Below, piece after piece: positions 17,193-25,785 of a stretch of DNA of 64,000 nucleotides. The notes beneath the pieces are model-generated. The model did not search any database and was not told where the DNA came from. It saw only the letters and a program-made list of their open reading frames with translations. The first letter of the stretch is position 1. Each line of letters begins with the position of its first letter. The translations under genes and the position numbers were made by a program. Origin of the DNA: Aliitabrizicola sp041905595 (GTDB lineage Bacteria; Pseudomonadota; Alphaproteobacteria; Rhodobacterales; Rhodobacteraceae); contig JAYRKT010000015.1 in assembly GCA_041905595.1 (NCBI GenBank), positions 27,109-91,108 of the forward strand, given 5' to 3'.

Positions 17193-17918
17193 ATGACATC
17201 CTCCCCACGGGCGCGATGGCGCCTCTTCACGCCATGGCAGGCACTTGTTGCGCTGGCCACGACCCTTGCCGCCTTTCTGCTTGCAGACGCGGCCTTTGCC
17301 CACAACGTCACCGAAGGCGACGCGGGCTATGTGCAGGAGGTTACTGGCTTCCGCCCGATCGCCTTCATCTACCTCGGTGCCAAGCACATGGTGACGGGCT
17401 ACGACCACCTCCTGTTCCTCGCAGGGGTAATCTTCTTCCTCTACCGGTCGAAAGACATCGCGACCTACGTCAGCATCTTCGCCATCGGCCATTCAGTCAC
17501 GATGATCGCGGGCGTCTGGTGGTCCATCTCGATCAACGCCTACGTCATCGATGCGATCATCGCATTTTCGGTGGTCTACAAGGCGCTCGACAACCTTGGC
17601 GCATTCCGCCTCTGGTTCGGGGTGCAGCCGAACACCAAGGCCGCGACACTGATCTTCGGCCTGCTGCACGGCTTTGGTCTGGCCACGAAGATTCAGAGCT
17701 ATGAGATTTCGCCAGATGGCCTGCTGGGAAATCTCATCGCCTTCAACGTGGGTGTGGAGCTTGGCCAGCTGATGGCGCTCGCCCTGATCCTGACAGCGAT
17801 GACCCAGTGGCGGGCGCGGCCCGCCTTCGCGCGGCAGGCCTATGCCGCGAATGTCCTGATGATGGTGGCCGGCTTTGCCCTGATGGGCCTGCAGATCACC
17901 GGCTATTTTGTCGCCTGA
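17193..17918 (+). CDS. HupE/UreJ-family membrane protein
   Basis: A 241-residue protein with a signal peptide ending around DAAFAHN and six or more membrane helices. It carries the family signature GAKHMVTGYDHLLFLAGV and the later GLLHGFGLA. HupE/UreJ proteins move nickel or cobalt across the inner membrane, usually as uptake diffusion facilitators. Here it sits beside a nickel-type repressor and exporter, so its direction and metal are open questions. AGGA precedes the ATG. The next gene starts 15 bases downstream. Confidence 0.88.
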   Translation: MTSSPRARWRLFTPWQALVALATTLAAFLLADAAFAHNVTEGDAGYVQEVTGFRPIAFIYLGAKHMVTGYDHLLFLAGVIFFLYRSKDIATYVSIFAIGHSVTMIAGVWWSISINAYVIDAIIAFSVVYKALDNLGAFRLWFGVQPNTKAATLIFGLLHGFGLATKIQSYEISPDGLLGNLIAFNVGVELGQLMALALILTAMTQWRARPAFARQAYAANVLMMVAGFALMGLQITGYFVA

Positions 17919-17933
17919 AAGGAGGGCTGACCC

Positions 17934-18752
17934 ATGACCAACCGTTTTGAAGCACCCAAAGCCCCCCTGCGGGCAGAACCCCGGACCTTCGTGGCCACAC
18001 CGAACGTCCAGTCCGTTCCTGCCACGTCCGGCGGCCTGATCCGTTCCACCCTTCTTGCGGCCGGGGCAGCCGGCGCGATCCTCGTCCTGTTCTGGCTACC
18101 CGCTGAATATGGGATCGACCCGACGGGTGTCGGAGCCCTGACCGGGCTGACCGAGATGGGCGAGATCAAGCAGCAACTTGCGGCTGAAGCGGAGGCTGAT
18201 GCTCGTGCCGCCACGCCAGCTGCCGTAGCGCCCCAACCAGAAGTCGCCGCCCCGGAAATCCTCGCGCGGTTGGACCGTATCGACGCCCAGCTTGCCGCCA
18301 TCTCTGCGGTCATCGGTGCGCCCCCCAGCCTGTCCGAACAAGTCGCCGAGGCACCAGTAACGGCCGACCCCGCACCGGAGGACATCGCCGCTGCCGCGCC
18401 CGATCCTGTCGAGGCGGCTGTTGCCGAGGCCGCCGCTTCGGAGTGGCGAGACGAGGTCAGCTATACGCTGCCCCCCGGCGAAGGCGTCGAGGTGAAGCTT
18501 GTCATGGAGCAAGGCCAGGTCGCGCGCTATGCTTGGACCGCGAATGGTGGCGTGGTGAACTTCGACCAGCACGGCGACGGTAGCGGTGAGGAAATCAGCT
18601 ATGAACAGGGCCGCGCTGTGCCCGAAAAGACAGGCGAGCTCGTCGCAGCCTTCACCGGCAACCATGGCTGGTTCTGGCGCAACCGCACCGACGAGCCAGT
18701 TACCGTGACCCTGCGTACAGGCGGAGAGTATCAGGAACTCCGCGCACCCTGA
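17934..18752 (+). CDS. Membrane-anchored periplasmic protein
   Basis: A 272-residue protein with one membrane helix (residues 35-55, LLAAGAAGAILVLFWL), an Ala/Glu/Pro-rich linker and a C-terminal beta-rich domain (residues 165-272) with VSYTLPPGEGVEVKLVMEQG, NHGWFWRNRTDEPVTVTL. Such proteins are often found after HupE/UreJ genes in Rhodobacteraceae and are usually called transmembrane anchor proteins; function unknown. It has GGAGGG upstream. A role in holding metal or partnering HupE is inferred only from position. Confidence 0.75.
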   Translation: MTNRFEAPKAPLRAEPRTFVATPNVQSVPATSGGLIRSTLLAAGAAGAILVLFWLPAEYGIDPTGVGALTGLTEMGEIKQQLAAEAEADARAATPAAVAPQPEVAAPEILARLDRIDAQLAAISAVIGAPPSLSEQVAEAPVTADPAPEDIAAAAPDPVEAAVAEAAASEWRDEVSYTLPPGEGVEVKLVMEQGQVARYAWTANGGVVNFDQHGDGSGEEISYEQGRAVPEKTGELVAAFTGNHGWFWRNRTDEPVTVTLRTGGEYQELRAP

Positions 18753-18790
18753 CGCAGCGATCTGTGCTTGGAAATGCCCGCGGCGGACAG

Positions 18791-19144
18791 TCAGAACACC
18801 AGAACCTTGTCCGCCGCGATCGTAGCCTGCGCAAGTTCGTCCATGGTGGAGCGGGTTGCCCCCTCCACCATGTCTTTTTCATTCAGGCCACGCGCGTCCA
18901 TGCAGGTGACGCACATCAGGACGCGCCCTTTGGCAGACAGGACCCGACCGATCATGCGTTCGATATTGTAGTATCCATCGGGCGTCTTCTGGCCAGCCTT
19001 GGCGCAAAGTACGGCGTCCGCCATCAGGAAGACGGTGATCTCTGCATCGGGATCGTTCTTGGCGAGCGCGTGCGCCATCCGCAAACCGTTAAAGCTGCGC
19101 TCGGTGCCATAAGGCGGATCATTCAGGAGGATAAGGTGTTTCAA
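18791..19144 (-). CDS. DsrE-family protein
   Basis: A 117-residue soluble protein with the DsrE/DsrF fold (KHLILLNDPPYGTERSFNGLR is split as KHLILLNDPPYG and TERSFNGLR). Two Cys in MCVTCMDARG and one in AVLCAKAG could carry sulfur. DsrE proteins move persulfide in sulfur metabolism. It starts at a TTG at 19144 that overlaps the MFS stop (TTGA), supported by AAAGGAAA upstream. It is the last gene of a leftward operon with an MFS carrier and a sterol desaturase-like protein. Confidence 0.88.
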   Translation of the reverse strand: MKHLILLNDPPYGTERSFNGLRMAHALAKNDPDAEITVFLMADAVLCAKAGQKTPDGYYNIERMIGRVLSAKGRVLMCVTCMDARGLNEKDMVEGATRSTMDELAQATIAADKVLVF

Positions 19145-20445
19145 AGCTGGTTTCCTTTGCGGGCCGGATTAAGGCGCGGATGGGTTTCCTCGCCGAGCCA
19201 GAAGAGAACGGCGCCAGAGACGAACATGGAAATTGCGACAAACCAGAAGGCAGATTCAGCCGCGCCTGTCAGGCTGGCAGCAAGACCGAGGCCGAGCGCA
19301 CCAATGGCGTAACCGAGGTCGCGCCAGAAGCGGTAGATGCCGATGGCCGACCCGCGCCAGGCGGGCGGTGTGATGTCCGCAACCGCCGCCGAAAGGTTCG
19401 GATAAAGGAGCGCCATTCCAAAGCCCGCCACACCTGCCGAGACCGACCACCAGAGCGCGCCGCTGCCCATGACCACCATCGCAACACCTGCACCGCAGAT
19501 CCACATGCCCAGCACGTTCGGCCAGAACCGGCCCACATGGTCCGACAGCCGCCCGGTGATAAGTTGCGAGCCGCCCCAGACAAAGCCGTACGTGCCGACG
19601 ATCCAGCCGACCTCTGTCAGGCTTGCACCTCGGCTAACCAGGAAAACAGGAAACAGCGCCCAGACCAGGGCGTCGACAAACTTCTCGACAAGCCCAGCCT
19701 GGGAGATCGCGAAGAGGCGTCGGTCGCGCCAGCTCATCAGGGCGAAGACCTCGCCCGTTGTGGGGTGATCAGAGACGCCTTCGGGATAGCGCGGCAAGGA
19801 TTTCGGCGGTGCTGCCTTGTGCGCGGCGGTCTCTGCCTTGGCCCAGGGGAGCGTGTCCTTGACCCAGACCAACGTGAGCAGCAGTGCCAGCAGAACCACG
19901 GCCATGCCGAAGACCAGAAGTCCGGTCCGTGCGCCCAAGGCTTCGGCGATGTAGGCGGTCAAGATGCCCGCGGACGCCACGCCGACATAGCCTGAAAACT
20001 CATTGAGCCCCATGACGAGGCCACGTTCTTCGGCCTTGGTGATGTCAAGCTTCGCGGTCTGCGTCATCGACCAGCAGAGACCCTGGTTGACCCCAAGGAG
20101 CAGGGTCGCGGCCACGATCCAGTTCCAGTCGGGCGCATACCAGATCATCACCGGGATCGGCAGCGCTGCGACCCAGCCCCAGAATTGCACGCGCTTGCGG
20201 CCGATCCGTTCCGACCAGCGGCCGGCGACAAAGTTCATCACCGCCTTCACCGTGCCGAAGGCCACGACGAAGGAGGTGAGCAGAAGGAAAGAGCCACGTT
20301 CCAGCCCGAACTCGCTTTCGGCCAAAGCCGGGACCACGGTGCGCGTCATTCCGATGGCGAAACCCACCAGCATCACCTGGATCAGCTGATGGGCGACCTG
20401 AACCTGGTTTTCCCGGATGCCCCGCGTGAAGTCGCAGGAAGTCAT
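19141..20445 (-). CDS. MFS transporter
   Basis: A 434-residue major facilitator protein with 12 predicted helices and the loop motif GRWSERIGRKRVQF after helix 2. Substrate unknown. It starts at ATG 20445, overlapping the previous stop (ATGA), with AAGGAGC upstream, and overlaps the DsrE gene by four bases, so translation is probably coupled. The neighbourhood (DsrE, ArsR-rhodanese) points to sulfur or thiol-reactive metal stress. Confidence 0.88.
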   Translation of the reverse strand: MTSCDFTRGIRENQVQVAHQLIQVMLVGFAIGMTRTVVPALAESEFGLERGSFLLLTSFVVAFGTVKAVMNFVAGRWSERIGRKRVQFWGWVAALPIPVMIWYAPDWNWIVAATLLLGVNQGLCWSMTQTAKLDITKAEERGLVMGLNEFSGYVGVASAGILTAYIAEALGARTGLLVFGMAVVLLALLLTLVWVKDTLPWAKAETAAHKAAPPKSLPRYPEGVSDHPTTGEVFALMSWRDRRLFAISQAGLVEKFVDALVWALFPVFLVSRGASLTEVGWIVGTYGFVWGGSQLITGRLSDHVGRFWPNVLGMWICGAGVAMVVMGSGALWWSVSAGVAGFGMALLYPNLSAAVADITPPAWRGSAIGIYRFWRDLGYAIGALGLGLAASLTGAAESAFWFVAISMFVSGAVLFWLGEETHPRLNPARKGNQL

Positions 20446-21296
20446 TCGGCGGGCTCCTTTTTCGTGTTACGGCGGTCGAGCGCATGGCCCGATGCCGGGC
20501 CGCGGACGGGCTGGATCAGCATCCTGTCGAGCCAGAGGTCGCGGCGCGCACGGAACTGCTCGATGCCGATCACCATCCCCTCATGTCCTTTGGCGGGCTG
20601 AGCGAGGTAGGTTCCCAGAAGCCAGTCCCACCACGGCAGGTTGAAGCCGTAGTTCGAGTTGGTCTCGCGCGGATCGATCGAATGATGGACACGGTGCATG
20701 TCGGGGGTAACGACGAACAGCCGCAGCACACGGTCCACCGGGCGCGGAAGGTCTATGTTGGCGTGGTTGAAGATCGCGGTGGCGTTCAGGATCACCTCGA
20801 ACAGCAGCACCGCGATGGCGGGCGGTCCGAGCGCCGCGACCACCGCTAGCTTGATCCCCATGGAGATCAGGATCTCGACGGGATGAAAGCGCAGGCCGGT
20901 CGTGGCGTCAAAATCAAGATCGGCGTGGTGCATCCGGTGCAACCGCCACAAGCCCGGGATCGCGTGGAACATCACGTGCTGGAGATAGATCGCCAGATCG
21001 AGCAGAAGCATCGAGACGACGATGGCCACCCACACGGGCGCGTCGATATTGTTGAACAGCCCCCAGCCACGGTCCTCAGCCATGACAGAAAGCCCGACCG
21101 CAAGGATCGGGAACGACAGCCGCAGGATGATCGTATCGACAACGACAAGAGCGAGATTGTTGGTCCAGCGGATAACGCGCGGGATCTCCAGCCTGCGCCG
21201 GGGGGCTGCCACTTCCCAAAGCGCCATCGCCGCCAGAACACCCAGAAAGATGGCAAGACGGATGGACGCCTCAGTGGCAAGGATGGTCTCGGACAT
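20442..21296 (-). CDS. Sterol desaturase/fatty acid hydroxylase family protein
   Basis: A 284-residue integral membrane di-iron enzyme. The His boxes are visible: LQHVMFHAIPGLWRLHRMHH and later HANIDLP and MHRVHHS. The family oxidises lipids such as fatty acids or sterols. It is the first gene of the leftward operon and is divergent from the ArsR-rhodanese regulator, with a perfect palindrome between them at 21341-21360. A membrane lipid change in response to the regulator's signal is an inference. Confidence 0.9.
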   Translation of the reverse strand: MSETILATEASIRLAIFLGVLAAMALWEVAAPRRRLEIPRVIRWTNNLALVVVDTIILRLSFPILAVGLSVMAEDRGWGLFNNIDAPVWVAIVVSMLLLDLAIYLQHVMFHAIPGLWRLHRMHHADLDFDATTGLRFHPVEILISMGIKLAVVAALGPPAIAVLLFEVILNATAIFNHANIDLPRPVDRVLRLFVVTPDMHRVHHSIDPRETNSNYGFNLPWWDWLLGTYLAQPAKGHEGMVIGIEQFRARRDLWLDRMLIQPVRGPASGHALDRRNTKKEPAE

Positions 21297-21340
21297 GGGT
21301 GCTGGCCTTGGGGCTTGTGGGGCGCGATGGAATCGCTATT

Positions 21341-21360
21341 ATTCAAGTCATCGCTTGAAT
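21341..21360. promoter_or_regulatory. ArsR-family operator
   Basis: ATTCAAG-TCATCG-CTTGAAT is a perfect 7+7 inverted repeat in the divergent region between the desaturase operon and the ArsR-rhodanese gene. Its place and form suit autoregulation by that protein. Confidence 0.75.
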
Positions 21361-21383
21361 GATCTAGCGTCAGGAGACACGCC

Positions 21384-22049
21384 TTGTCAATCAGCCCGAA
21401 GCTCGCCCTGCTGGAGGAATACGCCCTCGTCGCGCGCGCCTTGTCGGCACCGGCGCGTCTGATGCTGCTGGAACAACTGGCGCAAGGCGAACGCGGCGTA
21501 GAGGCGCTGGCCGACAAGACAGGCCTCACCATCGCCAACTGCTCGCAGCACCTGCAACAGTTGCGCCGGGCCGCTCTCGTCACCAGCCGCCGCGACGGCA
21601 AGGCGGTGATCTACCGGCTGACCGACGCAAAAACGCTCGCGCTGATGGACCTTCTGCGCATCGTTGCGGAGCGGAATCTCGCGCAGGTCGAGCGTATCTT
21701 GCGAGGGCTTTCAAGCGGCAAGGATGCCCCCGAGCCGGTGAGCAGGGAAGACCTGGCAGTCCGGATCGCCGAGGGTTCTGTGACCGTGCTCGATGTCCGC
21801 CCCGCAGACGAATACGCTGCAGGTCACATTCCGGGGGCGCTCAACATGCCGCTGATTGAGATCGAGCGGATCATTCCGACGCTCGATCTGGCCGCCGAAA
21901 TCGTGGCTTATTGCAGGGGCCCCTATTGCATCTATGCCCACCAGGCTGTGGCCGTCCTCCGCAAACACGGCCTCAATGCGCGCCGCCTTGACGGCGGTTT
22001 GCCAGAATGGCGAGAGGATGGCCTGCCAGTGCTGGCAGGCGCGCAATAG
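21384..22049 (+). CDS. ArsR-family regulator fused to rhodanese
   Basis: A 221-residue fusion. Residues 1-100 form an ArsR/SmtB winged helix (ALADKTGLTIANCSQHLQQL), with one Cys in the recognition region. Residues 115-221 are a rhodanese domain with the catalytic loop YCRGPYC. The fusion links a DNA-binding repressor to sulfur transfer, so it may respond to sulfane sulfur or thiophilic metals. The second Cys used by two-Cys persulfide sensors in the ArsR family is not obvious here. It starts at a TTG (21384) with AGGAG upstream. Confidence 0.9.
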   Translation: MSISPKLALLEEYALVARALSAPARLMLLEQLAQGERGVEALADKTGLTIANCSQHLQQLRRAALVTSRRDGKAVIYRLTDAKTLALMDLLRIVAERNLAQVERILRGLSSGKDAPEPVSREDLAVRIAEGSVTVLDVRPADEYAAGHIPGALNMPLIEIERIIPTLDLAAEIVAYCRGPYCIYAHQAVAVLRKHGLNARRLDGGLPEWREDGLPVLAGAQ

Positions 22050-22152
22050 TCCGATGACCGTCCATTTCATTGGCGCAAGGCCACAAGGTCGGCGATAGGC
22101 CCGGAGGCGCAACAGCGCGGCTACCGGGCCCTCGGGAAGTGAGGCCGAAGCC

Positions 22153-22317
22153 TCACCCGAAGGGATCGTATTCCGAGACGATCACGACCTCGTCGCCGTC
22201 GATTTCATCGGCGGGGACGGCACCGAAGGATCCATCCCCTGCCTGGAAGACGACGATCGAGACCATGAGCGTGGCGGCGAGGGAGGCGGCGAAGGCGTGA
22301 GCATCTTTGCGGGACAT
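22153..22317 (-). CDS. 54-residue membrane/secreted peptide, copy 1
   Basis: A small gene with AGGAG ten bases before its ATG (22317). The product has an N-terminal hydrophobic segment (FAASLAATLMVSIVVFQ) and an acidic end (ADEIDGDEVVIVSEYDPFG). It is duplicated at 40.6-41.0 kb, where the stop codon is lost. A 7-bp hairpin (GTGAGGC/GCCTCAC, 22139-22156) overlaps the stop. Conservation of the coding sequence in both copies supports a real gene. Function unknown. Confidence 0.6.
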   Translation of the reverse strand: MSRKDAHAFAASLAATLMVSIVVFQAGDGSFGAVPADEIDGDEVVIVSEYDPFG

Positions 22318-22702
22318 CTGTTTGGCTCCTGTCTGGGAGGCGGGGGACCATCCCCCGCGCGACAGGACCCCGCAGGCCCGAAGACTGGCTGACATCACCG
22401 GGTGCGTTCGGCTCGTCCGAATCCACCCGGCGGCAAGGGCCCGCCCGTAGTCCGACCCCTTGCGGGTTGATCTCGAAGACGGGATTCGGGCCAAGGAAGG
22501 GAATGGCGAGCGGGGGATGGTCGCCCAACGTCAGGAGCCGATTGTCCCGCTGATGCTTGATACCCCGCCAGCTTCCCGGCCAGGCTCTTGGTTGAAGACC
22601 ACCTTCTAGGGAATGGATCCTTTGGCGTCCCGCGGTATCGCGGAACGAGGTTCAAGGTCGGCGAGAGGCCCGCGCGATGGAAGGCCCCTCACGCACTGTC
22701 CG
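22318..22702. other. Non-coding stretch in repeat B1
   Basis: No supported gene. The same stretch precedes the small gene in copy 2 (40972-41360). It probably carries the promoter for the small peptide gene. Confidence 0.5.
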
Positions 22703-22705
22703 GGC

Positions 22706-22811
22706 TCAGGCGGCCAGGTCCGCGCCCCCTGCCCTCTCGCCGTCCTCGGCACCAACGATTTCGAGCCGCGCGTTGCGATAACCTTCGCGTGCAATCGAGA
22801 TCTCGGTCGCC
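22706..22811 (-). pseudogene. 3' remnant of a hypothetical gene
   Basis: The last codons (ending EIVGAEDGERAGGADLAA) match the end of the intact 157-residue gene at 41361-41834. Upstream of about 22811 the similarity stops, so the promoter and most of the coding region are gone. This marks the recombination breakpoint of repeat B copy 1. Confidence 0.75.
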
Positions 22812-22954
22812 ATCAGACAGCATCGAACAGACGCGGAAATAGAACATCATGTATCTTTCCGGGAAACCGAAGCATCAAGGCTATCGTCAGCGAGCTGGAC
22901 GGGCTGATCGGCCATGGCGGAGCCGAGTTTCGCCTCCCGCTTCTGATTGGAAAG

Positions 22955-23233
22955 TTCCACTTTGCCGTTTGGGGCAGGTAACGACAGGACAAAAACGCAC
23001 TCTGGCTCATCCCTGCTGCCTTGTGTCTTGGGCTTTCCGTGTGGCTTCTGACATTGGTCGATGTCGAGAAAGCCGGACGCGCGTATGCCATTTATTGCGG
23101 TGTCTACATCGTGACTTTTCTGGCGTGGCTTTGGGCCGTCGAGGGAGCGCAGCCCGACCGCTGGGACGTGATCGGATCGATCGTCTGCCTAATCGGTGCG
23201 GCAATCGTCCTCTATGCACCGCCGGAAGTGTGA
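22955..23233 (+). pseudogene. YnfA-family gene with internal stop and lost N-terminus
   Basis: From 23021 the frame encodes the C-terminal two-thirds of a YnfA protein (LGLSVWLLTLVDVEKAGRAY, then WAVEGAQPDRWDVIGSIVCL). Upstream, the same frame reads FAVWGR, then TAA (22979-22981), then RQDKNALWLIP, aligning position for position with FAVWAWMRQGASMLW of the intact gene at 8140. The frame is thus kept but interrupted by a stop, and the first helix upstream of about 22955 is not recognisable. Confidence 0.8.
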
Positions 23234-23238
23234 TTGCT

Positions 23239-24444
23239 TCACATCAGCTTGTGCTGGAGCGGGATTAGACCAAGGGCCGCGACAAGAGCGAAGGCCGCTC
23301 CGGCCAGGAAAGTGGCCTCGGATCCGACCCCCTGCCATAACCATCCCGCGATCACGCTGGCCAGCAACAGCGCGCCACCTGTTATCAGGTTGAACATGCC
23401 GTAGGCAGTTCCGCGCAGTTCGGCCGGGACTGCCTCGGCCACCAGCGCCGGAAGAAGCCCCTGCGTCAGGCCCATATGCAGCCCCCACAACGCGATGCCC
23501 AGACCGAGGCCGACAAACCCGGGCGCCAGCGCCAGCACCAGATCGGCAGCGATCAGCAGGCCAAGCCCGGCCATCAGCATCGTGGGCCGGCTCATTCGAT
23601 CCGACAAGACGCCCGCAGGCCAGGCCGACAGCGCGTAGACCGCGTTCATCCCCACCAGAACCAGCGGCACCAGCATGAGAGACAGACCCACCTCCTGTGC
23701 CCGCAGGATCAGGAAGGCCTCGGAGAACCGCGCGAGAGTGAACACGGTCGCAACCGCGACAACGGCCCAGTACATGCCGCCCAGCATCCGCAACTCAGCC
23801 CGCGACAGCGGGTTGCGGACCTTTCGCAGCCCTGCCGGGCGGGCGGGTTCCTTCACGGCAAAAAGGATCAGGCCAAGCGCCATGAAGGCCGGGATGACGG
23901 CGACCCAAAAGACCGACTGGAAGTCATTGGCAAAAGCCCACATGAGCACGATCGCCAGAAGAGGGCCAAGGAAGGCACCGACCGTATCCAGCGACTGGCG
24001 CAGGCCGAAAGCTGCGCCGCGCCGTCCTTCCGGGGCAAGGTCGGCAACCAGCGCATCGCGCGGCGCGCCGCGGATGCCCTTGCCGACCCGGTCGATGAAA
24101 CGGGCCGTGACCAGCCAGCCGATCGACGGCGCGAGCGGAAAGACGGGCTTCGTCAACGCGGCGAGGCCGTAGCCAATGGCTGCCAGTTCCTTGCGCCGCC
24201 CAATCCGGTCTGACAGGGCACCGGAGAATACCTTGGTGATCGCGGCCGTCGCCTCGGCAATGCCTTCAATCACTCCCACAGTCAGCGCCGTCGCCCCAAG
24301 CCCCACGGTCAGATAAACCGGCAGCAGCGCATGGATCATCTCGGACGAGACATCCATCAACATCGACACGAAACCGAGCGCCCAGATTCCTGGGGGCAAT
24401 CCCCGCCAAGGGGAGGCGGCCTTGTCCACCGTCGTTTCTGCCAT
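23239..24444 (-). CDS. MFS transporter
   Basis: A 401-residue major facilitator protein with 12 predicted helices. Features include WALGFVSMLMDVSSEMIHAL in helix 1, SGALSDRIGRRK after helix 2 and DRVGKGIRGAPRDAL after helix 4, a form seen in uncharacterised MFS carriers often found beside chromate or metal genes. It is third in a leftward run with DUF1127 and ChrB-N genes. Substrate unknown; chromate-related efflux is only suggested by the neighbour. Confidence 0.88.
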   Translation of the reverse strand: MAETTVDKAASPWRGLPPGIWALGFVSMLMDVSSEMIHALLPVYLTVGLGATALTVGVIEGIAEATAAITKVFSGALSDRIGRRKELAAIGYGLAALTKPVFPLAPSIGWLVTARFIDRVGKGIRGAPRDALVADLAPEGRRGAAFGLRQSLDTVGAFLGPLLAIVLMWAFANDFQSVFWVAVIPAFMALGLILFAVKEPARPAGLRKVRNPLSRAELRMLGGMYWAVVAVATVFTLARFSEAFLILRAQEVGLSLMLVPLVLVGMNAVYALSAWPAGVLSDRMSRPTMLMAGLGLLIAADLVLALAPGFVGLGLGIALWGLHMGLTQGLLPALVAEAVPAELRGTAYGMFNLITGGALLLASVIAGWLWQGVGSEATFLAGAAFALVAALGLIPLQHKLM

Positions 24445-24480
24445 GACGGCCTCCTCTGTTTGGCGTGGTGTTCCGGTCGG

Positions 24481-24678
24481 TCAGTCGTGGCGCTGGCACT
24501 CGGCCAAAGCTTCGGCCCGCGTCACACCGATATCGTCAAGCATCCGGTCCTCGAGCCGCGCCAACGCCGCGCTCTGCCGCTGCCTGTCTGCCCAGGCCAT
24601 AAGGGGCGAAGGCGCCGAACTTTGCGCCAACGGCGGGAAATGCGGAAAGAACGCTTTCAGAGATCTGGTCTGGTTCAT
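24481..24678 (-). CDS. DUF1127 small protein
   Basis: A 65-residue basic protein ending in the DUF1127 helix pair (LARLEDRMLDDIGVTRAEAL). I start at ATG 24678, six bases after GGAGG; the ATG at 24684 is too close. DUF1127 proteins often act as small regulators that bind RNA or assist stress responses in alphaproteobacteria. It lies between the ChrB-N and MFS genes. Confidence 0.8.
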   Translation of the reverse strand: MNQTRSLKAFFPHFPPLAQSSAPSPLMAWADRQRQSAALARLEDRMLDDIGVTRAEALAECQRHD

Positions 24679-24693
24679 ATCCATCCTCCGGGG

Positions 24694-25236
24694 TCAGCCG
24701 TTCTCGCCCTTCGCATCAAAGACGCGCTTGGCGTAGTCATCCAGCACGGCCTCGCAGCCGTTCAGCCGCGTCCGTGCCTCCTCGGCACGCGCCGCACCGT
24801 AGAAATCGAGCTTGCCGATCTTTTCGAGCCAGCCCTGCAGCTTCTTCAGATCGACGTCGTTCTCTTCCAGTTCGGCATAGCTGTAGTGGTCGGCGGTGAT
24901 TTCCTTGGCGACCTCGCGCTCGAAATCGTCGCACTTGTCGATGAATTCAGCATATGCCTCGTCACGCTCGGCCTTGAAACGACCCACGACCTTGGCCTCC
25001 TGTGCCTGGTCTAGCGCCACGGTCTGCAGGATCACGCTCTCACCCTTGGCCTCGTCGATGTCGTTCTCGACCATCTTGAGACGGCGAATGTGGTCATCCG
25101 TGCGGGGCAGCACACAGACGCCATTCTGAAGATAAACGGCACCCATGCCCTTGAGCTTGCGCCAGATCGCGATGCGTTTGGCCGAGGGTTCTGGAGGGAC
25201 CTTGTAGGTCAGAAGGAGCCATGTGATTGCGGTCAT
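24694..25236 (-). CDS. ChrB N-terminal domain protein
   Basis: A 180-residue protein matching the N-terminal half of ChrB, the regulator of chromate resistance (WLLLTYKVPPEPSAKRIAIW, AVYLQNGVCVLPRTDDH). The C-terminal half of full ChrB is absent. The gene starts at ATG 25236 and a perfect palindrome sits just upstream at 25250-25267, which suggests it controls its own promoter. It heads an operon with DUF1127 and MFS genes; no chrA is present in the window. Confidence 0.85.
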   Translation of the reverse strand: MTAITWLLLTYKVPPEPSAKRIAIWRKLKGMGAVYLQNGVCVLPRTDDHIRRLKMVENDIDEAKGESVILQTVALDQAQEAKVVGRFKAERDEAYAEFIDKCDDFEREVAKEITADHYSYAELEENDVDLKKLQGWLEKIGKLDFYGAARAEEARTRLNGCEAVLDDYAKRVFDAKGENG

Positions 25237-25249
25237 TTGAACTTGGATA

Positions 25250-25267
25250 ATGTAACAGTGGTTACAT
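25250..25267. promoter_or_regulatory. Palindromic operator upstream of the ChrB-N gene
   Basis: ATGTAAC-AGTG-GTTACAT is a perfect 7+7 inverted repeat 14 bases upstream of the ChrB-N start. Position suggests autoregulation. Confidence 0.7.
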
Positions 25268-25380
25268 GTCCAGAGTTCCAATCGTCGTTGGCATGTCACT
25301 GCAATGTGCCAGGACTTTGTTCAAAGGCCGCACCGAGCTCGGCGGGTTGCCCCGCCGGGCCTGAGGGGGAGACCCCGTTC

Positions 25381-25785
25381 TCAGAACGGGATCTCGTCGT
25401 CGCGGTCGACCAGCTCGGGGTTTTCATTCTCGGCCGACTTCGGGCGGCTGAGGAAGTCGACCTTCTCGGCGATGATCTCGCAGCCGTAGCGATCGGTGCC
25501 GGTTGCGTCAGTCCACTTCGTGTAGTGGATGCGGCCGTGGACGAGGACCTTCATGCCCTTTTCGCAGTGCTCTGCGACGGTCTTGCCAAGACCGTTGAAG
25601 CAAGTGATTCGGTGCCATTCGGTGTCCATGACCCGGTAGCCGTTCTCGTCGCGCATCACGCGACCTTCCGAGAGGCGTGGCCGCGAGGTGGCCAGGGTGA
25701 AGTTGGTGATCTTTGTGCCGCTTTGGGTCGAGCGCACTTCGGGCTTCTGACCGATGTTGCCGGCGAGGATGACGATGTTCTGCAT
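25381..25785 (-). CDS. ssb: Single-stranded DNA-binding protein, copy 2
   Basis: A 134-residue Ssb, same start context (AGGAG, ATG at 25785) and same C-terminal tip (DDEIPF) as the copy at 6721. It differs at five residues, all in the outer part of the OB fold: Ile to Met after GRV, and four changes in the KWIDSMGNDRYG stretch. Both copies look functional. It is divergent from the damaged hns-like gene. Confidence 0.95.
   Translation of the reverse strand: MQNIVILAGNIGQKPEVRSTQSGTKITNFTLATSRPRLSEGRVMRDENGYRVMDTEWHRITCFNGLGKTVAEHCEKGMKVLVHGRIHYTKWTDATGTDRYGCEIIAEKVDFLSRPKSAENENPELVDRDDEIPF

Larger units (their letters stand above)
22101..22811. repeat. Direct repeat B, copy 1 (partly degraded)
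   Basis: About 0.7 kb matching 40753-41470 in the same orientation. It holds a small membrane-protein gene, a 385-base non-coding stretch and the last 35 or so codons of the gene that is complete at 41361-41834. Homology breaks off at about 22811. Confidence 0.85.

Noticed and set aside
22395..22655. Leftward frame conserved between repeats B1 and B2 (also 41049-41351)
   Set aside because: Similar in both copies because the DNA is duplicated, but Arg/Pro/Gly-rich, without ribosome site or motif.
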